In this document: in pieces, positions 9,084-19,462 of the stretch
Layout: each line of letters opens with the position of its first letter
Numbering within the stretch: the stretch's first letter is position 1
Source: Enterobacteriaceae endosymbiont of Donacia simplex
GTDB taxonomy: Bacteria > Pseudomonadota > Gammaproteobacteria > Enterobacterales > Enterobacteriaceae
Assembly: GCF_012568645.1 (NCBI RefSeq)
Contig: NZ_CP046192.1
Coordinates: 249,981-313,980, forward strand
Direction: 5' to 3'
Length of the DNA: 64,000 nt
Position numbers and translations under genes: made by a program
The notes under the pieces: model-generated
Database searches by the model: none
Seen by the model: only the letters and a program-made list of their open reading frames with translations
Told to the model about the DNA's origin: nothing

Positions 9084-9857
9084 TTATTTACGTATCCCTA
9101 CACCTTTTTTAATTAAAATAAAAGTAAATAAATATAAAATTAGAATAAAAAAAAATAAAATATTTATAGTTAAAAATAATGAAACTGTTTTTATACCTAA
9201 AAAACTGTAACGAAATCCAGAAATAATATAATAAATAGGATTTATTTTTATTATTTTTTTCCAGAATGTAGGTAAAATTGATGTTGAATAAAAAACCCCA
9301 CCTAAATATGTTAAAGGAGTTAATATAAATGTAGGTATAAAGTTAATATCATCAAAATTTTTAGCAAAAATCGCATTTAATAATCCAGCTAAAGAAAATA
9401 AAATAGATGTTAATATTATAATAATTATAAAAAAAAACCAAGAATATATATGTAAAGAAATAAAAAACATAGAAATTAAAGTTAAAATAATACAAATAAT
9501 AAAACTTCTTATTATACCACCACTAATATAGCCTAATATAATTAAATTAGTTGGTACTGGTGCTATTAATAATTCTTCTATATAATGTTGAAATTTTGCT
9601 CCGAAAAAAGATGAAGCTACATTAGAATATGAATTATTAATAATACTCATCATAATTAATCCAGGTATAATAAATTGTATATAACTAAATCCTAATATTT
9701 TATTAATATGTAGATTAAGTAGTTTCCCAAATATAATAAAATATAAAGATATATTCATAATAGGAGGAAGTATAGTTTGTATCCAAATACGCATAAATCG
9801 ATTTATTTCTTTTTTACAAATTGTAAATAATATAATTATATATGGATGTAATTTCAT
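9084..9857 (-). CDS. yadH: ABC-2 type transporter permease (YadH-like)
   Basis: Membrane half of an ABC exporter, paired with the ATPase encoded just upstream. It has 257 residues with about six hydrophobic helices and the ABC-2 signature zone containing LGGVFYSTSILP near residue 190. Length and order match the E. coli yadG-yadH pair, whose substrate is unknown. An envelope lipid or polysaccharide precursor would fit the family, but the sequence does not show it. A 24-base gap from yadG implies one transcript. Confidence 0.88.
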   Translation of the reverse strand: MKLHPYIIILFTICKKEINRFMRIWIQTILPPIMNISLYFIIFGKLLNLHINKILGFSYIQFIIPGLIMMSIINNSYSNVASSFFGAKFQHYIEELLIAPVPTNLIILGYISGGIIRSFIICIILTLISMFFISLHIYSWFFFIIIIILTSILFSLAGLLNAIFAKNFDDINFIPTFILTPLTYLGGVFYSTSILPTFWKKIIKINPIYYIISGFRYSFLGIKTVSLFLTINILFFFILILYLFTFILIKKGVGIRK

Positions 9858-9881
9858 TTAATAATCCTTTTTATAAAAAAT

Positions 9882-10796
9882 TTAATTTTTAGTAAAATCC
9901 ATAAATAATTTTTCTAATCTATTATATTTATTTTTTATGCTAATAATTTTAATATTTTGTTTTATTAGTTGCTCGAAAATATTATTTAAATTTTGTTTTT
10001 TCATTACTTTAATTTCTAATTGAGAATTATTAATAATTTTATATTTATAGCCACTTATTTTAGGAATAATATTTTTTATTTTTATATAATCTAAAATAAA
10101 AACTTCAAATTTTAATTTACTAAATAATTTATTTATGGCATAATTAGCGATTAATATTCCATTATTTATAATTCCAATATGTCTACATAAAAATTCAGCT
10201 TCTTCCAGATAATGAGTTGTTAAAATAATTGTAATGTTTTTTTTAATATTTATTTTTTTAAAAAAAGACCATATATAATGACGTAATTTTAGATCAATAC
10301 CAGCAGTAGGTTCATCTAAAATTAATAATTTAGGACTATGAATTAATGCTCTAATTATCATTAGACAACGTTTCATTCCTCCTGATAAATTTTTTGCTTT
10401 TTGATTTCTTTCTTTCCATAATTTTAATATTTTTAAGTATTTTTTAATTTTTGTGATAACTTCTAGTTTTTTTATACCATAATATCCAGCTTGATTAACT
10501 AGTATTTGTAATACTGTTTCAAATGGATTAAAATTAAATTCTTGAGGAACTAGTCCTATTTTTTTTTTAGTTTTAAATGTATTTTTTTTAATATTTAATC
10601 CAAAAATTTTTATTTTTCCTGAAGATTTATTTATTAAAGAAGTAATTATACCAATAATTGTTGTTTTTCCAGCTCCATTAGGACCTAATAAAGCATAAAA
10701 ATCTCCTTTTTTAATTTTTAAATTAAAATTTTTTAAAACTTGAAAGTTATTAGGATAAATTTTAGATAAATTTGTAATTTCTAATGCATAAGACAT
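9882..10796 (-). CDS. yadG: ABC transporter ATP-binding protein (YadG-like)
   Basis: ATPase that powers the neighbouring YadH permease. It has 304 residues (E. coli YadG is 308). Walker A GPNGAGKTT is at residues 38-46, the Q-loop VPQEF near residue 85, the signature LSGGMKRCL, Walker B LLILDEPTAGID, and the switch His in TTHYLEEAE. All nucleotide-binding residues look intact, so this is a working pump rather than a relic. The C-terminal 70 residues are Lys/Asn-rich and poorly conserved. Confidence 0.93.
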   Translation of the reverse strand: MSYALEITNLSKIYPNNFQVLKNFNLKIKKGDFYALLGPNGAGKTTIIGIITSLINKSSGKIKIFGLNIKKNTFKTKKKIGLVPQEFNFNPFETVLQILVNQAGYYGIKKLEVITKIKKYLKILKLWKERNQKAKNLSGGMKRCLMIIRALIHSPKLLILDEPTAGIDLKLRHYIWSFFKKINIKKNITIILTTHYLEEAEFLCRHIGIINNGILIANYAINKLFSKLKFEVFILDYIKIKNIIPKISGYKYKIINNSQLEIKVMKKQNLNNIFEQLIKQNIKIISIKNKYNRLEKLFMDFTKN

Positions 10797-10908
10797 AATA
10801 ATGTTTTTTATTTTTAAAAATTAAAATTATTAAATATTTTTAATTTTATAATATTGAATATTTCATTATATGATTTTAAAAAAAAAAAACAAAATTTTTT
10901 TTTTTAAA

Positions 10909-10942
10909 ATGATGTATTTTATTTTAAAATAAAATACATCAT
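10909..10942 (-). terminator. sodA terminator-like perfect palindrome
   Basis: A 34-base perfect inverted repeat of two 17-base arms (10909-10925, 10926-10942) starts 7 bases after the sodA stop. It includes four G/C pairs from ATGATGTA/TACATCAT. Reading on the minus strand, T-runs follow within about 20 bases. Position and perfection against the local drift favour a terminator or 3'-end stabiliser for sodA. Confidence 0.5.
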
Positions 10943-10948
10943 AAACAA

Positions 10949-11560
10949 TTATTTATTTAATAATAATTGTGTTACTTTATCCCAATTTATAATATTCCAA
11001 AAAGCTTTAATATATAAATTTTTTTGATTTTGATATTTTAAATAATATGAATGTTCCCATAAATCTAATGCTATTATAGGACATACAATTGTTTTATTAT
11101 TCATTAATGGATTATCTTGATTTACTGTCGTAATTATTTTTAATAAATTATCTTTTTTAACAACCCAAATCCATCCAGATCCAAAAAAATTTAAAGCAAT
11201 ATTTTCAAAAATTTTTTTAAAATTTTCTAAACTATTAAATTCTTTTTTTAAAATATTTAAAATAATATTGTTAGGTTGAGTATTTTTTTTTAAAATTTTC
11301 CAAAAAAAACTATGATTAGCATGTCCTCCTGCATTATTACGTAAAATAATTTTTTGTGATTTAGAAATAGATAATTTATTTAAACTAGATATTAATGTAT
11401 TAATTTTCATATCTTTTATATTATTTTTTTCAAGTATGGAATTTGTATTATTAATATAATTTTGGTGATGTTTTTGATGATGTATTTCCATTGTTTTTGT
11501 ATCAAAAAATGGTTCTAAATCAGAATATTTATATAATAAATCTGGTAATTTATAAGTCAT
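10949..11560 (-). CDS. sodA: manganese superoxide dismutase
   Basis: Converts superoxide to oxygen and peroxide in the cytosol. It has 203 residues (E. coli SodA 206) and aligns throughout. The metal ligands are visible: H27 in MEIHHQKHHQ, His in GGHANHSFFW, and Asp and His in ALDLWEHSYYLKY. The Gln in TTVNQDNPLM occupies the position typical of Mn rather than Fe enzymes. It lies between yadG and aroE, read toward yadG, with a palindrome directly after its stop. Confidence 0.96.
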   Translation of the reverse strand: MTYKLPDLLYKYSDLEPFFDTKTMEIHHQKHHQNYINNTNSILEKNNIKDMKINTLISSLNKLSISKSQKIILRNNAGGHANHSFFWKILKKNTQPNNIILNILKKEFNSLENFKKIFENIALNFFGSGWIWVVKKDNLLKIITTVNQDNPLMNNKTIVCPIIALDLWEHSYYLKYQNQKNLYIKAFWNIINWDKVTQLLLNK

Positions 11561-11590
11561 ACAAATCCTTTAAAAAAATGATATTAAATA

Positions 11591-12418
11591 TTAATTATAT
11601 TTTTTATATTTTTGAATTATTTTTTTAGTATTAGGCATAATACCATGCCATAAATAAAAAGAATATGCTGCTTGTTCAATTAACATTCCAATACCATCTG
11701 ATATTTTTTTAGCTCCATGAATAGTACACCATTCTAAAAAAGGAGTAATAGTAAAATTATAATAAAGATCATAACAAAAAACATCAGGTTTAATAATTGA
11801 TAAAGGAATATTAAATATATTTTCTCCCATAAGACTACTAGACGTTGCATTAATAATCAAATTATACTTGATCTGATCATATTTTTTAAATAAATCTTCT
11901 AATTTAAGACAATTAAGATTTTTTATATTATTAAAATATTTAATAAGATTTTTACCACGTTCATAAGTACGATTAATAATTGTAATATTACACCCAAATT
12001 TAATTAATGGCATTATAATTCCTTGTGCAGCTCCTCCAGCACCTATTAATAGGATATTACTTGTAGAATTTATAAATTTTAAATTTTTTAAATCTTTTAA
12101 TAAACCAATACCATCAGTGTTATCACCTAAAATCTTTTTAGAATTTATAATTTTTATTGTATTAACTACACCAGCTTGTTGTGCTCTTTTTGTTAAAATA
12201 TTACATAATTTATATGCTTCATGTTTAAAAGGAATTGTAATATTTGCACCTACACCTCCATTTTTAATAAAATCAAGAATTTTTTTATTAAAATTATTTT
12301 TTTTAACATAAATTTTTGTGTAATTTTGTAATATTCCTGTTTGTTTTGCAAATAATTTATGTATGATTGGAGATTTACTATGTTTTATAGGATTTCCAAA
12401 TACTGCAAATATTTTCAT
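11591..12418 (-). CDS. aroE: shikimate dehydrogenase
   Basis: NADPH-dependent reduction of 3-dehydroshikimate to shikimate. It has 275 residues (E. coli 272). Substrate residues S14 and S16 (NPIKHSKSP), catalytic Lys65 (TIPFKHEA) and the Asp in GDNTDGIG are all in place. The dinucleotide loop is GAGGAAQG. It starts 2 bases after tsaC, matching the tsaC-aroE neighbourhood in E. coli, so the two are probably translated from one message. Together with aroA in this window it indicates retained chorismate synthesis. Confidence 0.97.
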   Translation of the reverse strand: MKIFAVFGNPIKHSKSPIIHKLFAKQTGILQNYTKIYVKKNNFNKKILDFIKNGGVGANITIPFKHEAYKLCNILTKRAQQAGVVNTIKIINSKKILGDNTDGIGLLKDLKNLKFINSTSNILLIGAGGAAQGIIMPLIKFGCNITIINRTYERGKNLIKYFNNIKNLNCLKLEDLFKKYDQIKYNLIINATSSSLMGENIFNIPLSIIKPDVFCYDLYYNFTITPFLEWCTIHGAKKISDGIGMLIEQAAYSFYLWHGIMPNTKKIIQKYKKYN

Positions 12419-12420
12419 AT

Positions 12421-12981
12421 TTATCCTTTTCGAATAACTAAATTAGTAAAACTGTCCCTAATTTCTGATGGTTTTAAATATCCTCCTGTTTTTCCATTTA
12501 AAATTAAAATATTTTCTTTAATATCATAAAAGTGATACAATACTTCTTGATAAGTTAAACATGGTTTCATTCCCGAAATATTTGCACTAGTAGAAACAAT
12601 AGGTTTACCAAAATAATCACATAATTTACTTGATAAATAATGATTAGTTACACGAACAGCTATAGAATTAAAATTTCCAGTTAACCAATAAGGAGTATTT
12701 ATTGAAATAGGCATAAGCCATGTTATCATGCCAGGCCAAGTAGATAAAATTTTTTTTTTTTGATTTTTAAGAATTTTTTTTTCATTTATATATTTTAATA
12801 ATTGATTATATTTAGAAGCAATTAAAATTAACCCTTTTTTTACACTACGTTTTTTTATTTTTAGTAATTTATTTATTGCTTTTTTATTATCTGGATCACA
12901 TCCTAGTCCAAATACAGATTCAGTAGGATAAGCAATAATTTTACCCATTTTTAGTGCATCAATAAAAATTTTTATATCCAT
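12421..12981 (-). CDS. tsaC: threonylcarbamoyl-AMP synthase TsaC
   Basis: Makes threonylcarbamoyl-AMP from Thr, bicarbonate and ATP, the first step of t6A. It has 186 residues (E. coli 190) with the YrdC fold markers AYPTESVFGLGCDP, KGLILIA, WPGMITW and STSANISG. It is the short TsaC type without a C-terminal Sua5 domain. In E. coli yrdD, smg and dprA separate tsaC from def; all three are missing here and the genes diverge with a 122-base gap. Confidence 0.96.
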   Translation of the reverse strand: MDIKIFIDALKMGKIIAYPTESVFGLGCDPDNKKAINKLLKIKKRSVKKGLILIASKYNQLLKYINEKKILKNQKKKILSTWPGMITWLMPISINTPYWLTGNFNSIAVRVTNHYLSSKLCDYFGKPIVSTSANISGMKPCLTYQEVLYHFYDIKENILILNGKTGGYLKPSEIRDSFTNLVIRKG

Positions 12982-13103
12982 AAATTTTTTATAAATAATT
13001 TGATATAATAATAAATGAATTATATATTAATAATATGAATGTTTGAAAGATTAAAAAAATTTTATTTTATTACAAAATTGTTTTAAAAAAAAAGATATCT
13101 ATT

Positions 13104-13640
13104 ATGTCTATAATAAAATTATTATATTTTCCTAATAAAAAATTAAGAAATATAGCTAAATCTATTAAAAATATTAATAATAATATTAAATTATTAGGAA
13201 ATAATATGCTTGAAATAATGTATTCTTATAATGGTATTGGTTTAGCAGCAACGCAAATAGGAATAAATAAAAGAATTATTGTTATTGATATAACTGAAAA
13301 AAAAAATAATCCTCTTATTCTTATTAATCCTAAAATAATAAAATTTGATAAATTAAAAATTAATAGTAATGAAGGTTGTCTTTCTATACCTATTAAACAA
13401 AAATATTTTGTTTTAAGATCTAAAAAAATAATAATTAAAGCTCAAAATTTAATGAATGAATTTATAGAATTAGAAGCAAATAATTTATTATCTTTTTGTA
13501 TACAACATGAAATTGATCATTTAAATGGAATTTTATTTATTGATTATTTATCGAATTTAAAATATCAAAGAATTTGTGATAAAATAAATAAACTTAATCA
13601 TAAAATAATATTTTTAAAAAAACAGAATTATATAAAATGA
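13104..13640 (+). CDS. def: peptide deformylase
   Basis: Removes the formyl group from nascent N-terminal Met. It has 178 residues (E. coli 169). All three motifs are present: GIGLAATQ (44-51), NEGCLS with metal ligand C92, and QHEIDH (134-139) with the catalytic Glu and two His ligands. It overlaps fmt by 4 bases (ATGA), which indicates translational coupling, as in E. coli. Confidence 0.97.
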   Translation: MSIIKLLYFPNKKLRNIAKSIKNINNNIKLLGNNMLEIMYSYNGIGLAATQIGINKRIIVIDITEKKNNPLILINPKIIKFDKLKINSNEGCLSIPIKQKYFVLRSKKIIIKAQNLMNEFIELEANNLLSFCIQHEIDHLNGILFIDYLSNLKYQRICDKINKLNHKIIFLKKQNYIK

Positions 13641-14614
13641 AAAAAAAAATAAAAATTATTTTTATGGGTACTTCAAAATTTGCAGCTTATCATTTAAAAG
13701 GTTTAATAAATAATCTTTACAATAAAGTTTCTTGTGTTATAACAAAACCAGATACTTATGCTAATAGAGGTTATAAATTAACTTTTAACTCTGTAAAAAA
13801 AATAGCGATAAAATATAAAATAAATATATTACAACCAGAATCTCTAAATTCTTTAAAATTAATTAAAGATATTATTAAATACCAATGTGATATTATTGTA
13901 GTTGTAGATTATGGTTTATTAATACCTAATAAAATATTAAATATACCTAAATTATTTTGTATAAATATACATGCTTCATTATTACCTAGATGGAGAGGAT
14001 CAGCTCCTATACAAAGAGCTTTATTAGCAAATGATTTAAAAACAGGTATTAGTATTATTAAAATGAATAATTTTTTAGATGAAGGTGATATTATTTATCA
14101 AATAGAATATAATATTCTATTATATGATACATACGGATCATTATATAAAAAATTAGCTATATTAGGATTAGAAGGTTTACTATTCATAATAAAAAAAATT
14201 TCAAAAGGGGAACAAATAAAATTTAAATCTCAAAATATTAAAATGATAAAACCTACATATGCAAAAAAAATATCTAAAATAGAATGTAAATTAAATTGGA
14301 ATTTACCAGCTAAAAAATTAGAATGTATGGTTCGTGCTTTTAATCCTCGTCCAGGAACTTTCTTTATAATAAAGAATAAAAGATTTAAAGTTTGGCAAGC
14401 AGAAGTCATTAATAATTTTAATAATGACTATATAACTAAAACACCGGGTACTATTTTATTAATTAATAAATATGGTATACAAATAAATACTATAAGTGGA
14501 ATTTTAAATATTCAAATTATTCAACCTAGTGGTAAAAAACAAATGAATATTCAAAATTTTTTAAATTTTAATCAATATAAAATCTTCTTTAAAAAAAATA
14601 ATATAATTATTTAA
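13637..14614 (+). CDS. fmt: methionyl-tRNA formyltransferase
   Basis: Formylates initiator Met-tRNA. It has 325 residues (E. coli 315). The hydrolase-like core has NIHASLLPRWRGSAPIQRAL with the Asn/His pair, and the catalytic Asp lies in FLDEGDI. A C-terminal OB-like domain follows. The rsmB that comes next in E. coli is absent. Instead the last 8 bases overlap the end of rplQ on the opposite strand. Confidence 0.96.
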   Translation: MKKKIKIIFMGTSKFAAYHLKGLINNLYNKVSCVITKPDTYANRGYKLTFNSVKKIAIKYKINILQPESLNSLKLIKDIIKYQCDIIVVVDYGLLIPNKILNIPKLFCINIHASLLPRWRGSAPIQRALLANDLKTGISIIKMNNFLDEGDIIYQIEYNILLYDTYGSLYKKLAILGLEGLLFIIKKISKGEQIKFKSQNIKMIKPTYAKKISKIECKLNWNLPAKKLECMVRAFNPRPGTFFIIKNKRFKVWQAEVINNFNNDYITKTPGTILLINKYGIQINTISGILNIQIIQPSGKKQMNIQNFLNFNQYKIFFKKNNIII

Positions 14615-14993
14615 TTTTTTTATTTTTTAAAACTATTTTTCTTCCTATTAATTCTATATATGCCATAGGTGCTTTGTCCCCATTACGAAAGCCACATTTT
14701 ATTATACGTGTATATCCACCTAATCTATTTTGAAATTTAGGAGCAATAATATTAAAAAGTTTTATAATATTATTTTTATTATTTAATTTAGATCTTATTA
14801 ATCTTTTATTAGAAATAGTATTTTTTTTAGCAATAGTAATTATTGGTTCAATTATTTTTCTAAGTTCTTTAGCTCTCATTAAAGTAGTTTTAATAATTTC
14901 GTTATTAATTAATGAATTAATCATATTATATAACATTGCACTACGATGAGTACTATTTTTATTAAAATAACGACCTGTTTTACGATGACGCAT
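14607..14993 (-). CDS. rplQ: 50S ribosomal protein L17
   Basis: Sits near the peptide exit tunnel. It has 128 residues (E. coli 127) with the MRHRKTGRYFNKNSTHRSAM opening. It is the last gene of the alpha operon, 24 bases after rpoA, and its stop overlaps the convergent fmt stop region by 8 bases. Confidence 0.98.
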   Translation of the reverse strand: MRHRKTGRYFNKNSTHRSAMLYNMINSLINNEIIKTTLMRAKELRKIIEPIITIAKKNTISNKRLIRSKLNNKNNIIKLFNIIAPKFQNRLGGYTRIIKCGFRNGDKAPMAYIELIGRKIVLKNKKIK

Positions 14994-15017
14994 GTTTTTT
15001 ACCTAATTTAAAATGAA

Positions 15018-16034
15018 TTATTTATTATTTTTTTTATTATTATTTATAATTGGAGGCCAATTATCTAATCTCATTCCTAATGATAATCCTCTTGATGCTA
15101 ATATATCTTTTATTTCTGTTAATGATTTTTTCCCTAAATTTGGAGTTTTTAATAATTCTACTTCAGTACGTTGTACTAAATCACCTATTAAATGAATTAA
15201 TTCAGTTTTTAAACAATTTGCAGAACGAACAGTTAATTCTAAATCGTCTACTGAATGTAATAAAATAGGGTCAAATTCTGGTTTTTCTTCTTTAATCTCT
15301 TCTTCCTGTTTAATATCTTTTAAATTTACAAATGATGCTAATTGTTCTGATAAAATAGTAGCTGCTTTTCTAATAGCCTGTTCTGGATCAATTGTTCCAT
15401 TTGTTTCCATTTCTATTATTAATTTATCTAAATCCGTTCTTTGTGCTACCCTTGCTGCTTCTACATTATATATAATTCTTTTTATAGGACTATAAGATGC
15501 ATCTAATAATAATCTACCTATTTTATGATCATCTTTTAATTTATTATTACTTATTTTTGTATGAGCAGCTACATATCCTCTTCCTAATTCTATTTTAATT
15601 TTCATATTAATTGATGTATTTATATTTGTAATATGGCAAATAATATGTTCTTTATTTATAATTTCTACATCATTACCATGGTCAATATCAGAAGCTTTTA
15701 CAATTCCAATACCAGTTTTTTTTAAAGATAAAATTACCTCTTTTTTATTATTTTCTATTTTTATAGCTAATTTTTTTAAATTTAATAATATTTCAATAAT
15801 ATCTTCTTTAATACCTTCTTTAATACTATATTCATGCAATATTCCTTCTATTTCTACTTCTGTTACTGCATAACCAGGTATTGATGATAATAAAATACGT
15901 CTTAAAGCATTTCCTAAAGTATGACCAAAACCACGTTCTAATGGTTCTAAAGTTATCTTTATAGTATGAGCAGTAGTATGCTCTATATTTACTAATCGAG
16001 GTTTTAAAAATTCTGTAACAGAATTTTGATCCAT
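15018..16034 (-). CDS. rpoA: RNA polymerase alpha subunit
   Basis: Scaffold for RNA polymerase assembly and contact point for UP elements and activators. It has 338 residues (E. coli 329). The N-terminal dimerisation domain includes [15 protein letters not shown]. The C-terminal domain is intact, with RSANCLKTE, the helix-hairpin-helix [13 protein letters not shown] and GMRLDNWPP. The Glu/Lys-rich linker is slightly longer than in E. coli. A GAAGAGAG site precedes the ATG. Confidence 0.98.
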   Translation of the reverse strand: MDQNSVTEFLKPRLVNIEHTTAHTIKITLEPLERGFGHTLGNALRRILLSSIPGYAVTEVEIEGILHEYSIKEGIKEDIIEILLNLKKLAIKIENNKKEVILSLKKTGIGIVKASDIDHGNDVEIINKEHIICHITNINTSINMKIKIELGRGYVAAHTKISNNKLKDDHKIGRLLLDASYSPIKRIIYNVEAARVAQRTDLDKLIIEMETNGTIDPEQAIRKAATILSEQLASFVNLKDIKQEEEIKEEKPEFDPILLHSVDDLELTVRSANCLKTELIHLIGDLVQRTEVELLKTPNLGKKSLTEIKDILASRGLSLGMRLDNWPPIINNNKKNNK

Positions 16035-16056
16035 TTATATACTCTCTTCTAAAAAA

Positions 16057-16677
16057 TTATTTTGAATATAACTCAATAATTAAATGTTCATTAATATCTG
16101 CAGGTAAATCAGAACGTTCAGGAAGTTTTTTAAAAATACCTTCCATTTTTTTACTATCTACTTCTAACCAATTTGATTTTTCTCTTTGTGAATATAAATC
16201 AATTGAAGCATTAATTCTTAATTGTTTTTTAGACTTTTCACATACAGAAATTTTGTCATTTAAAGAAACTTGATAAGAAGCTATATTGACAATTAAATTA
16301 TTAATTTTAATTGATTTGTGAGAAATTAATTGTCTAGCTTCTGCTCTTGTAACTCCAAAACCCATTCTATAAACGACATTATCTAATCTTTTTTCTAATA
16401 AACATAATAAATTAAAACCAGTATTACCTTTTATACGTGAAGCTTTTTTATAATAATTATGAAATTGACGCTCTAATATACCATATAACCTACGTATTTT
16501 TTGTTTTTCTCTTAACTGAATCCCATAATCTGATAATCTAGATTTTTTTATACCATGTTGTCCTGGTGCTTGTTCTAATTTACATTTTGTATCAATAGCA
16601 CGTACATTAGATTTTAAAAATAAATCAGTTCCCTCTCTTCGGGATAACTTTAATTTTGGTCCTAAATATTTTGCCAT
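16057..16677 (-). CDS. rpsD: 30S ribosomal protein S4
   Basis: Primary 16S-binding protein and, in E. coli, the translational repressor of the alpha operon. It has 206 residues, the E. coli length. The S4 RNA-binding domain [20 protein letters not shown] is near residues 90-115. It follows rpsK by 41 bases. I could not recognise the regulatory pseudoknot in the rpsM leader. Confidence 0.98.
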   Translation of the reverse strand: MAKYLGPKLKLSRREGTDLFLKSNVRAIDTKCKLEQAPGQHGIKKSRLSDYGIQLREKQKIRRLYGILERQFHNYYKKASRIKGNTGFNLLCLLEKRLDNVVYRMGFGVTRAEARQLISHKSIKINNLIVNIASYQVSLNDKISVCEKSKKQLRINASIDLYSQREKSNWLEVDSKKMEGIFKKLPERSDLPADINEHLIIELYSK

Positions 16678-16718
16678 TTATTTAATCCTGAAATATTTAA
16701 ATTAATAAAAAAAATTAT

Positions 16719-17108
16719 TTATACTCTTCTTTTTTTAGGAGGTCTACAACCATTATGAGGAATAGGAGTAATATCTGTAATATTAGTTATTTTAAAACCA
16801 GCATTATTTAATGCTCTAATAGTAGATTCTCTACCAGGACCTGGTCCTTTTACCATAACTTCTAAATTTTTAATACCATAATTTTTAACAATTTCAGCAC
16901 ATTTTTCTGCAGCTATTTGTGCTGCAAATGGAGTAGATTTTCTTGATCCTCTAAAACCAGAACCTCCTGCTGTTGCACATCCTAAAGAATTACCTTGTCT
17001 ATCAGTAATAGTAACAATTGTATTGTTAAAAGAAGCATGTATATGAGCAATACCATCTATAATTTGCTTTTTAGGATTTTTTTTAGAATGTAAAGATTTT
17101 TTTTTCAT
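16719..17108 (-). CDS. rpsK: 30S ribosomal protein S11
   Basis: Platform protein near the mRNA exit. It has 129 residues, the E. coli length, with [32 protein letters not shown] and the conserved end [11 protein letters not shown]. Its N-terminus is more Lys/Ser-rich than usual. Confidence 0.98.
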   Translation of the reverse strand: MKKKSLHSKKNPKKQIIDGIAHIHASFNNTIVTITDRQGNSLGCATAGGSGFRGSRKSTPFAAQIAAEKCAEIVKNYGIKNLEVMVKGPGPGRESTIRALNNAGFKITNITDITPIPHNGCRPPKKRRV

Positions 17109-17138
17109 TATTTATACCATCTATTTATAATTAAAATA

Positions 17139-17495
17139 TTATTTTTTAAAATGTTTATATAATTTTTTTCTAGTATGTGCATTAGTTTTTGTCCGTTGTC
17201 CTCTAACAGGTAATCCTTTTTTATGGCGTAACCCTCGGTAACAACCAAGGTCAATTAATCTTTTTATATTTAAATTAATATCTCTTCTTAAATCTCCTTC
17301 TACTTTAAATTTTGATATAATATTTCTTAATAAATCTATTTTTTTTTCTGTAAGTTTATTTATTTTCATATCTTGAGAAATATTAGTTATCTTACATATA
17401 CGAATTGCATGAGATTTACCTATTCCATAAATATATTTTAATGCTATTATTATACGTTTATTATCAGGAATGTTAACTCCAGCTATACGAACCAT
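17139..17495 (-). CDS. rpsM: 30S ribosomal protein S13
   Basis: Head protein contacting the P-site tRNA and the 50S bridge. It has 118 residues (E. coli 118), with RIAGVNIP at the start and [17 protein letters not shown] near the end. It is the first gene of the alpha operon, 51 bases after rpmJ, with no obvious terminator between, so alpha may be read through from spc. Confidence 0.98.
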   Translation of the reverse strand: MVRIAGVNIPDNKRIIIALKYIYGIGKSHAIRICKITNISQDMKINKLTEKKIDLLRNIISKFKVEGDLRRDINLNIKRLIDLGCYRGLRHKKGLPVRGQRTKTNAHTRKKLYKHFKK

Positions 17496-17546
17496 TTTAC
17501 ATCCTTTCTTTAATTTTATAATATGTTTTTGTGATAAATAAAATAA

Positions 17547-17663
17547 TTATCCTTGACGTTGTTTATGTTTTGGATCTGTTTTACAAAATACATATATTAT
17601 TCTATTTCTACGAATAATTTTACAATTACGACATAATTTTTTTATTGAAGTACGAACTTTCAT
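17547..17663 (-). CDS. rpmJ: 50S ribosomal protein L36
   Basis: A 38-residue zinc-ribbon ribosomal protein. It begins [15 protein letters not shown] and ends DPKHKQRQG, the E. coli length exactly. Zinc ligands are C11, C14, C27 and H32 by position. It sits between secY and rpsM, its standard place at the end of the spc operon. The start ATG at 17661-17663 and TAA stop at 17547-17549 were read directly. Confidence 0.97.
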   Translation of the reverse strand: MKVRTSIKKLCRNCKIIRRNRIIYVFCKTDPKHKQRQG

Positions 17664-17696
17664 TATATTATATCTCCAAAAAATATTTGATAAATA

Positions 17697-19025
17697 TCAT
17701 CCTTTAAAGTTAATCTTTTTAAGTATAGACTCATATTGAGTAGACATAATTAATGTTTGAATTTGTGTAATAAAATCCATAATTACTACTATTACTATAA
17801 GTAATGATGTACCACTTAAATAAAATGGAACATTAATTATATTACGCAAAAATTCTGGTATAAGACAAATAAAAGTAATATATAAACTACCAGTAAATGT
17901 TAATCTCATAATTATTTTTTTTATGTATTTAGCAGTTTGTTCTCCAGGTCTAATACCTGAAATATATGCACCAGATTTTTTTAAATTATCTGCAGTTTCT
18001 TGCGGATTAAAAACTAAAATAGTATAAAAAAAACAAAAAAATATAATTGCTAAAATATATAATCCAATATATATTGGTTGTCTAGGTTGTAAAGACATAG
18101 CAATATTTTTAACCCAATTCCAATTAGTAATATTACTAAACCATGAAAATATAGTAGAAATAAATAAAATAATACTGGAAGAAAATATTGCAGGAATAAC
18201 TCCAGACATGTTTACCTTTAAAGGTAAATGAGTATTTTGTTGTGTATTATATATTTGTTTTCCATAATATCTTCTAGCATATTGAACATTAATTTTTCTT
18301 TGACCTTTTTCAATAAATATAATAAATAAAGTTATTAAAAATATAAAAAATAATAAAATAAAAAAAATAAAAAAATTTAAATCTCCTTGCTTTATTTTTT
18401 CAATAATTTGACCTATATTAGAAGGTAAAGTAGTAATTATACCGATTACTATAATAATAGAAACTCCATTACCAATACCTCTTTTTGTTATTTGTCTTCC
18501 TAACCACATTAAAAATGTAGTACCTGTAATTAAACTTAAATTAGAAATTATAAAAAAACTAATACCAGGATTTATTACTAAATTATTCATACCTGGTAAA
18601 TTAGGTAATCCAGTAGTTATTCCTATAGATTGAATACAAGCTAAAATTAATGTACTATACTTAGTATATTTATTAATTTTTTTTTTACCTTCTTCTCCTT
18701 CTTTTTTTAAAGAAATAAAAAAAGGATGAACTACTGTTAAAAGTTGCATAATAATAGATGAAGATATATAAGGCATAACACCTAATGCAAAAATTGAAGC
18801 TCTACTTAGTGCACCTCCAGAAAACATATTAAACATATCAATAATAGTACCATGCTGTTTGATAATTAAAGAATGTAAAATACTAATATTAATACCTGGA
18901 ATAGGTATAAATGAACCTATACGAAAAATAACTATAGAAGTTATTAAAAATATAAATCTTTCTTTTAATTCAGTAAAACCTTTTTTAGTACTTTGAAAAT
19001 TTAATTGTTTAAGTGATTTAATCAT
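17697..19025 (-). CDS. secY: preprotein translocase subunit SecY
   Basis: Channel-forming subunit of the SecYEG inner-membrane translocon. It has 442 residues (E. coli 443) and about ten hydrophobic helices. The plug region [10 protein letters not shown] and the cytosolic-loop motif [13 protein letters not shown] are conserved. It lies 7 bases after rplO. Its retention agrees with the exported porin and membrane proteins elsewhere in the window. Confidence 0.98.
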   Translation of the reverse strand: MIKSLKQLNFQSTKKGFTELKERFIFLITSIVIFRIGSFIPIPGINISILHSLIIKQHGTIIDMFNMFSGGALSRASIFALGVMPYISSSIIMQLLTVVHPFFISLKKEGEEGKKKINKYTKYSTLILACIQSIGITTGLPNLPGMNNLVINPGISFFIISNLSLITGTTFLMWLGRQITKRGIGNGVSIIIVIGIITTLPSNIGQIIEKIKQGDLNFFIFFILLFFIFLITLFIIFIEKGQRKINVQYARRYYGKQIYNTQQNTHLPLKVNMSGVIPAIFSSSIILFISTIFSWFSNITNWNWVKNIAMSLQPRQPIYIGLYILAIIFFCFFYTILVFNPQETADNLKKSGAYISGIRPGEQTAKYIKKIIMRLTFTGSLYITFICLIPEFLRNIINVPFYLSGTSLLIVIVVIMDFITQIQTLIMSTQYESILKKINFKG

Positions 19026-19032
19026 GTATTAT

Positions 19033-19461
19033 TTATTCCTCAATTATACCACCTAATTTTTTTATAATTACTTTAACACTTTCTGTACAGTTTAATTTAA
19101 TAATTTTTTTTGAAGAAGTAAGACTTCCCTTATTAATAATTTTAACATATTTAATTTTTTTACTAATTATTTTAGAAGATTTTAGAACATCTAAATTAAT
19201 ATAATTACTATTTGTTTTTTCTAAATCTATTAATCTAATTTCTTTAAAAAATTTTTTTTTTTTTGATTTAAATCCAAATTTGGGTAATCTTCTATGTAAA
19301 GGACTTTGTCCTCCTTCAAATGATTTATTAATATTATAACCAGATCGAGATTTTTGTCCTTTATGACCTCTACCACTTGTTTTTCCTTTTCCAGATCCAA
19401 TTCCTCTACCTAATCTTTTTTTATTTTTTTTAATTTTAGAAAACAAATTATTTAAATTCAT
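19033..19461 (-). CDS. rplO: 50S ribosomal protein L15
   Basis: Late-assembling 50S protein. It has 142 residues (E. coli 144), with the Gly/Arg/Lys-rich [20 protein letters not shown] extension and [15 protein letters not shown]. The gap to rpmD is a single base, which suggests coupled translation. Confidence 0.98.
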   Translation of the reverse strand: MNLNNLFSKIKKNKKRLGRGIGSGKGKTSGRGHKGQKSRSGYNINKSFEGGQSPLHRRLPKFGFKSKKKKFFKEIRLIDLEKTNSNYINLDVLKSSKIISKKIKYVKIINKGSLTSSKKIIKLNCTESVKVIIKKLGGIIEE

Positions 19462-19462
19462 A

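Noticed and set aside
15050-15268. Open frames on the plus strand inside rpoA
   Set aside because: They are antisense to the conserved alpha C-terminal domain and consist of composition-driven Leu/Ile runs.
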